Assembly (NCBI GenBank): GCA_903953985.1
Contig: CAJBLW010000017.1
Coordinates: 1 to 6,389, forward strand
DNA: 6,389 nucleotides
Direction of reading: 5' to 3'
Source: an uncultured Burkholderiales bacterium
Lineage (GTDB): Bacteria > Pseudomonadota > Gammaproteobacteria > Burkholderiales > Burkholderiaceae_C
The notes beneath the pieces were generated by a model. It was not told where the DNA came from, searched no databases, and worked only from the letters and a program-made list of their open reading frames with translations. The position numbers and the translations under genes are program-made. Positions 4,887 to 6,389 of this stretch are shown one piece after another; position 1 is the stretch's first letter; each line of letters starts with the position of its first letter.

Positions 4887-6068
4887 TTACAGCCCGGCCG
4901 CTGCGCGCAGCGCTTGCGCCTTGTCGGTGCGCTCCCAAGTGAAGTCAGGCTCGTCGCGGCCAAAGTGGCCGTAGGCAGCGGTCTTGCTGTAGATCGGGCG
5001 CAGCAGGTCCAGCATCTGGATGATGCCTTTGGGTCGCAGGTCAAAGTGCTCGGCGATCAAGGCGGCGATTTTGTCGTCAGAGATCACGCCAGTGCCTTCG
5101 GTGTTCACCGTGATGTTCATGGGGCGTGCCACACCAATCGCGTAAGCCACCTGAATTTGGCACTTCGTTGCCAAGCCTGCAGCCACGATGTTTTTGGCCA
5201 CGTAACGTGCAGCGTAGGCCGCTGAGCGGTCCACCTTGGAGGGGTCTTTGCCCGAGAACGCACCGCCACCGTGCGGGCATGCGCCGCCGTAGGTGTCGAC
5301 AATGATCTTGCGACCTGTGAGGCCGCAATCACCCTGGGGGCCGCCGATGACGAAACGGCCGGTGGGGTTGATCAAATACTTGGTGTCCAGCAACCACTCT
5401 TTGGGCAGCACGGGCTTGATGATCTCCTCGATGATGGCTTCGGTGAAACTGGCCTTCATCTTGGTCGATGTTTCCGACTGGTCGGGGCTGTGCTGGGTGG
5501 ACAGCACCACGGTGTCGATGCTGTGAGGCTTCCCGTCCACATAGCGCATGGTCACTTGGCTCTTGGCGTCGGGGCGCAAGAAAGGCAAACGGCCGTCTTT
5601 GCGCAACTGGGCTTGGCGCTCGACCAAACGGTGGGCGTAATAGATGGGGGCGGGCATCAGTTCGGGTGTTTCGCTGCAAGCGTAGCCAAACATCAGACCC
5701 TGGTCGCCCGCACCGATATTGAGGTGGTCGTCAGACGCGTGGTTCACGCCTTGGGCGATGTCATTGCTCTGCTTGTCGTAGCAGACCATCACGGCGCAAC
5801 CCTTGTAGTCGATGCCGTAGTCGGTGTTGTCGTAGCCGATGCGCTTGATGGTGTCGCGTGCGACCTGGATGTAGTCGACGTGCGCGTTGGTAGTGATCTC
5901 ACCGGCCAAGACCACCAGACCGGTGTTGGTCAGGGTTTCGGCGGCCACGCGGCTGCGGGGGTCTTGCTCGAAGATGGCATCCAAGATCGCGTCAGAAATC
6001 TGGTCGGCGACTTTGTCGGGGTGGCCTTCGGAGACGGATTCCGAGGTGAAGAGGAAATTGCTGGACAT
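4887..6068 (-). CDS. metK: S-adenosylmethionine synthetase (methionine adenosyltransferase)
   Basis: A 393-residue cytoplasmic enzyme that makes S-adenosylmethionine from methionine and ATP, releasing phosphate and diphosphate; it supplies the cell's methyl donor. Both family signatures are intact: GAGDQGLMFGY (119-129) and GGGAFSGKD (267-275). The N-terminal FTSESVSEGHPDK (7-19) carries the catalytic His (H16). Length is close to E. coli MetK (384). AGGAG (6081-6077) lies 8 nt before the ATG at 6068, which fixes the start. It is transcribed alone and convergent with the amidase. A TATAAT at 6202-6197 suggests a leader of about 120 nt, described separately. As a housekeeping gene it probably marks the core-genome side of the window. 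Confidence 0.98.
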   Translation of the reverse strand: MSSNFLFTSESVSEGHPDKVADQISDAILDAIFEQDPRSRVAAETLTNTGLVVLAGEITTNAHVDYIQVARDTIKRIGYDNTDYGIDYKGCAVMVCYDKQSNDIAQGVNHASDDHLNIGAGDQGLMFGYACSETPELMPAPIYYAHRLVERQAQLRKDGRLPFLRPDAKSQVTMRYVDGKPHSIDTVVLSTQHSPDQSETSTKMKASFTEAIIEEIIKPVLPKEWLLDTKYLINPTGRFVIGGPQGDCGLTGRKIIVDTYGGACPHGGGAFSGKDPSKVDRSAAYAARYVAKNIVAAGLATKCQIQVAYAIGVARPMNITVNTEGTGVISDDKIAALIAEHFDLRPKGIIQMLDLLRPIYSKTAAYGHFGRDEPDFTWERTDKAQALRAAAGL

Positions 6069-6190
6069 GAAAAAAGCTCCTAAAGTTTCAGTAGTTTGTC
6101 GGCGTTGCCGACCCTGATAACCCGGAGCCTGGCGAACGCTTTAGCAGAATTTATGAATCGCCCTGCAAGTAGTTCAAGTAACTCGGCGAT
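6069..6190 (-). promoter_or_regulatory. metK leader with hairpin and segments complementary to its ribosome binding site
   Basis: The predicted 5' untranslated region is about 120 nt. It holds a GTCGGC-AAC-GCCGAC hairpin (6112-6098) just upstream of the ribosome binding site. Two further segments can pair with the CUUUAGGAGC region (6085-6076): CUAAAG (6144-6139) with CUUUAG, and GCUCC (6128-6124) with GGAGC. The pairings would mask the Shine-Dalgarno. This resembles translational control, as seen in S-adenosylmethionine-sensing leaders, but no known riboswitch class is recognised and the pairings are short. Confidence 0.3.
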
Positions 6191-6196
6191 GGAAAT

Positions 6197-6202
6197 ATTA
6201 TA
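6197..6202 (-). promoter_or_regulatory. -10 box of the metK promoter
   Basis: A perfect TATAAT is read on the minus strand at 6202-6197. No good -35 hexamer is found at 15-19 bp spacing (the best candidates are AGTCAG or CAGTCA near 6220-6226), so the promoter is either activator-assisted or relies on its -10 box. Confidence 0.5.
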
Positions 6203-6253
6203 GCGAAACCCTTGACCATCTGACTGCCGCGTTGCTGCAGACATGGTGGTGAC

Positions 6254-6389
6254 GCTGAATGGATTGCCGCGCTGCGCTCGCAATGACGCTGATTGGATTG
6301 CCGCGCTGCGCTCGCAATGACGCTGATTGGATTGCCGCGCTGCGCTCGCAATGACGTTGAATGGATTGCCGCGCTGCGCTCGCAATGAC
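6254..6389. repeat. four tandem 34-bp copies of a GC-rich hairpin repeat
   Basis: Units start at 6254, 6288, 6322 and 6356. Each has a 9-bp variable part (GCTGAATGG, GCTGATTGG, GCTGATTGG, GTTGAATGG) and a 25-bp core that is identical in all four. The core folds as ATTGC/GCAAT outside and GCG/CGC inside. On the minus strand it reads GTCATTGCGAGCGCAGCGCGG, the type of dispersed intergenic palindrome that is known from many proteobacteria and gives spurious peptides such as LRAQRGNP. The window ends exactly at the end of the fourth copy, so the array may continue. It lies just upstream of the metK promoter. Confidence 0.93.

Noticed and set aside
4838..4893. Duplicate copy of the metK 3' end (shared GCTTACAGC)
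   Set aside because: Only 9 identical bases with loose similarity beyond; not enough to claim a duplication.
5271..6083. A 270-codon plus-strand open frame opposite metK
   Set aside because: It is fully antisense to an unmistakable metK, and its valine/glycine/aspartate-rich translation is typical of the shadow frame of a GC-rich gene.
6151..6389. Open frames with repeated LRAQRGNP/ERSAAIQ peptides
   Set aside because: The repetitive peptide is a by-product of the 34-bp repeat; this translation artefact is common in bacterial genomes.
6254..6389. CRISPR array
   Set aside because: The intervals between cores are only 9 bp and nearly identical to each other, so they are not spacers, and no cas gene is present.

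Overview
The window looks like a chromosomal segment from a betaproteobacterium of the order Burkholderiales, most likely the family Comamonadaceae. This is inferred from the form of MetK, the Bug-type periplasmic binding protein, the TfdA-like dioxygenase and the moderately high GC content. No species can be named from the sequence alone.

Left part (1-786, minus strand): a compact type II toxin-antitoxin operon. A near-consensus sigma70 promoter (TTGACA-17-TATCTT) and a 14-bp palindrome over the expected transcription start lead into a ribbon-helix-helix-like antitoxin gene. The toxin gene, of the PemK/MazF type, starts in a TGATG overlap with the antitoxin stop. A further start codon with its own ribosome binding site at 34-32 suggests a third gene leaving the window.

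Gap (787-1315): no long gene. It holds a plausible plus-strand transcription unit: a promoter at 829-857, several hairpins, a 19-codon frame behind a GGAGG site, and a perfect intrinsic terminator at 1035-1070. This is a candidate small RNA, possibly one that also encodes a peptide. After it comes the promoter of the next operon, with repeated CGCTGAT half-sites that look like an operator.

Centre (1316-4761, plus strand): an exported Bug-family solute-binding protein, a TfdA-like Fe(II)/2-oxoglutarate dioxygenase 11 bp downstream, and a NylA-like amidase after a 117-bp gap. Together they suggest uptake, amide hydrolysis and oxidative side-chain cleavage of an aryloxyacetate- or arylalkanoate-type compound. 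The substrate is not visible from the sequence.

Right part (4762-6389): metK on the minus strand, convergent with the amidase, with a roughly 120-nt leader that can pair with its own ribosome binding site. Beyond its promoter lie four tandem 34-bp copies of a GC-rich hairpin repeat, which run to the end of the window.
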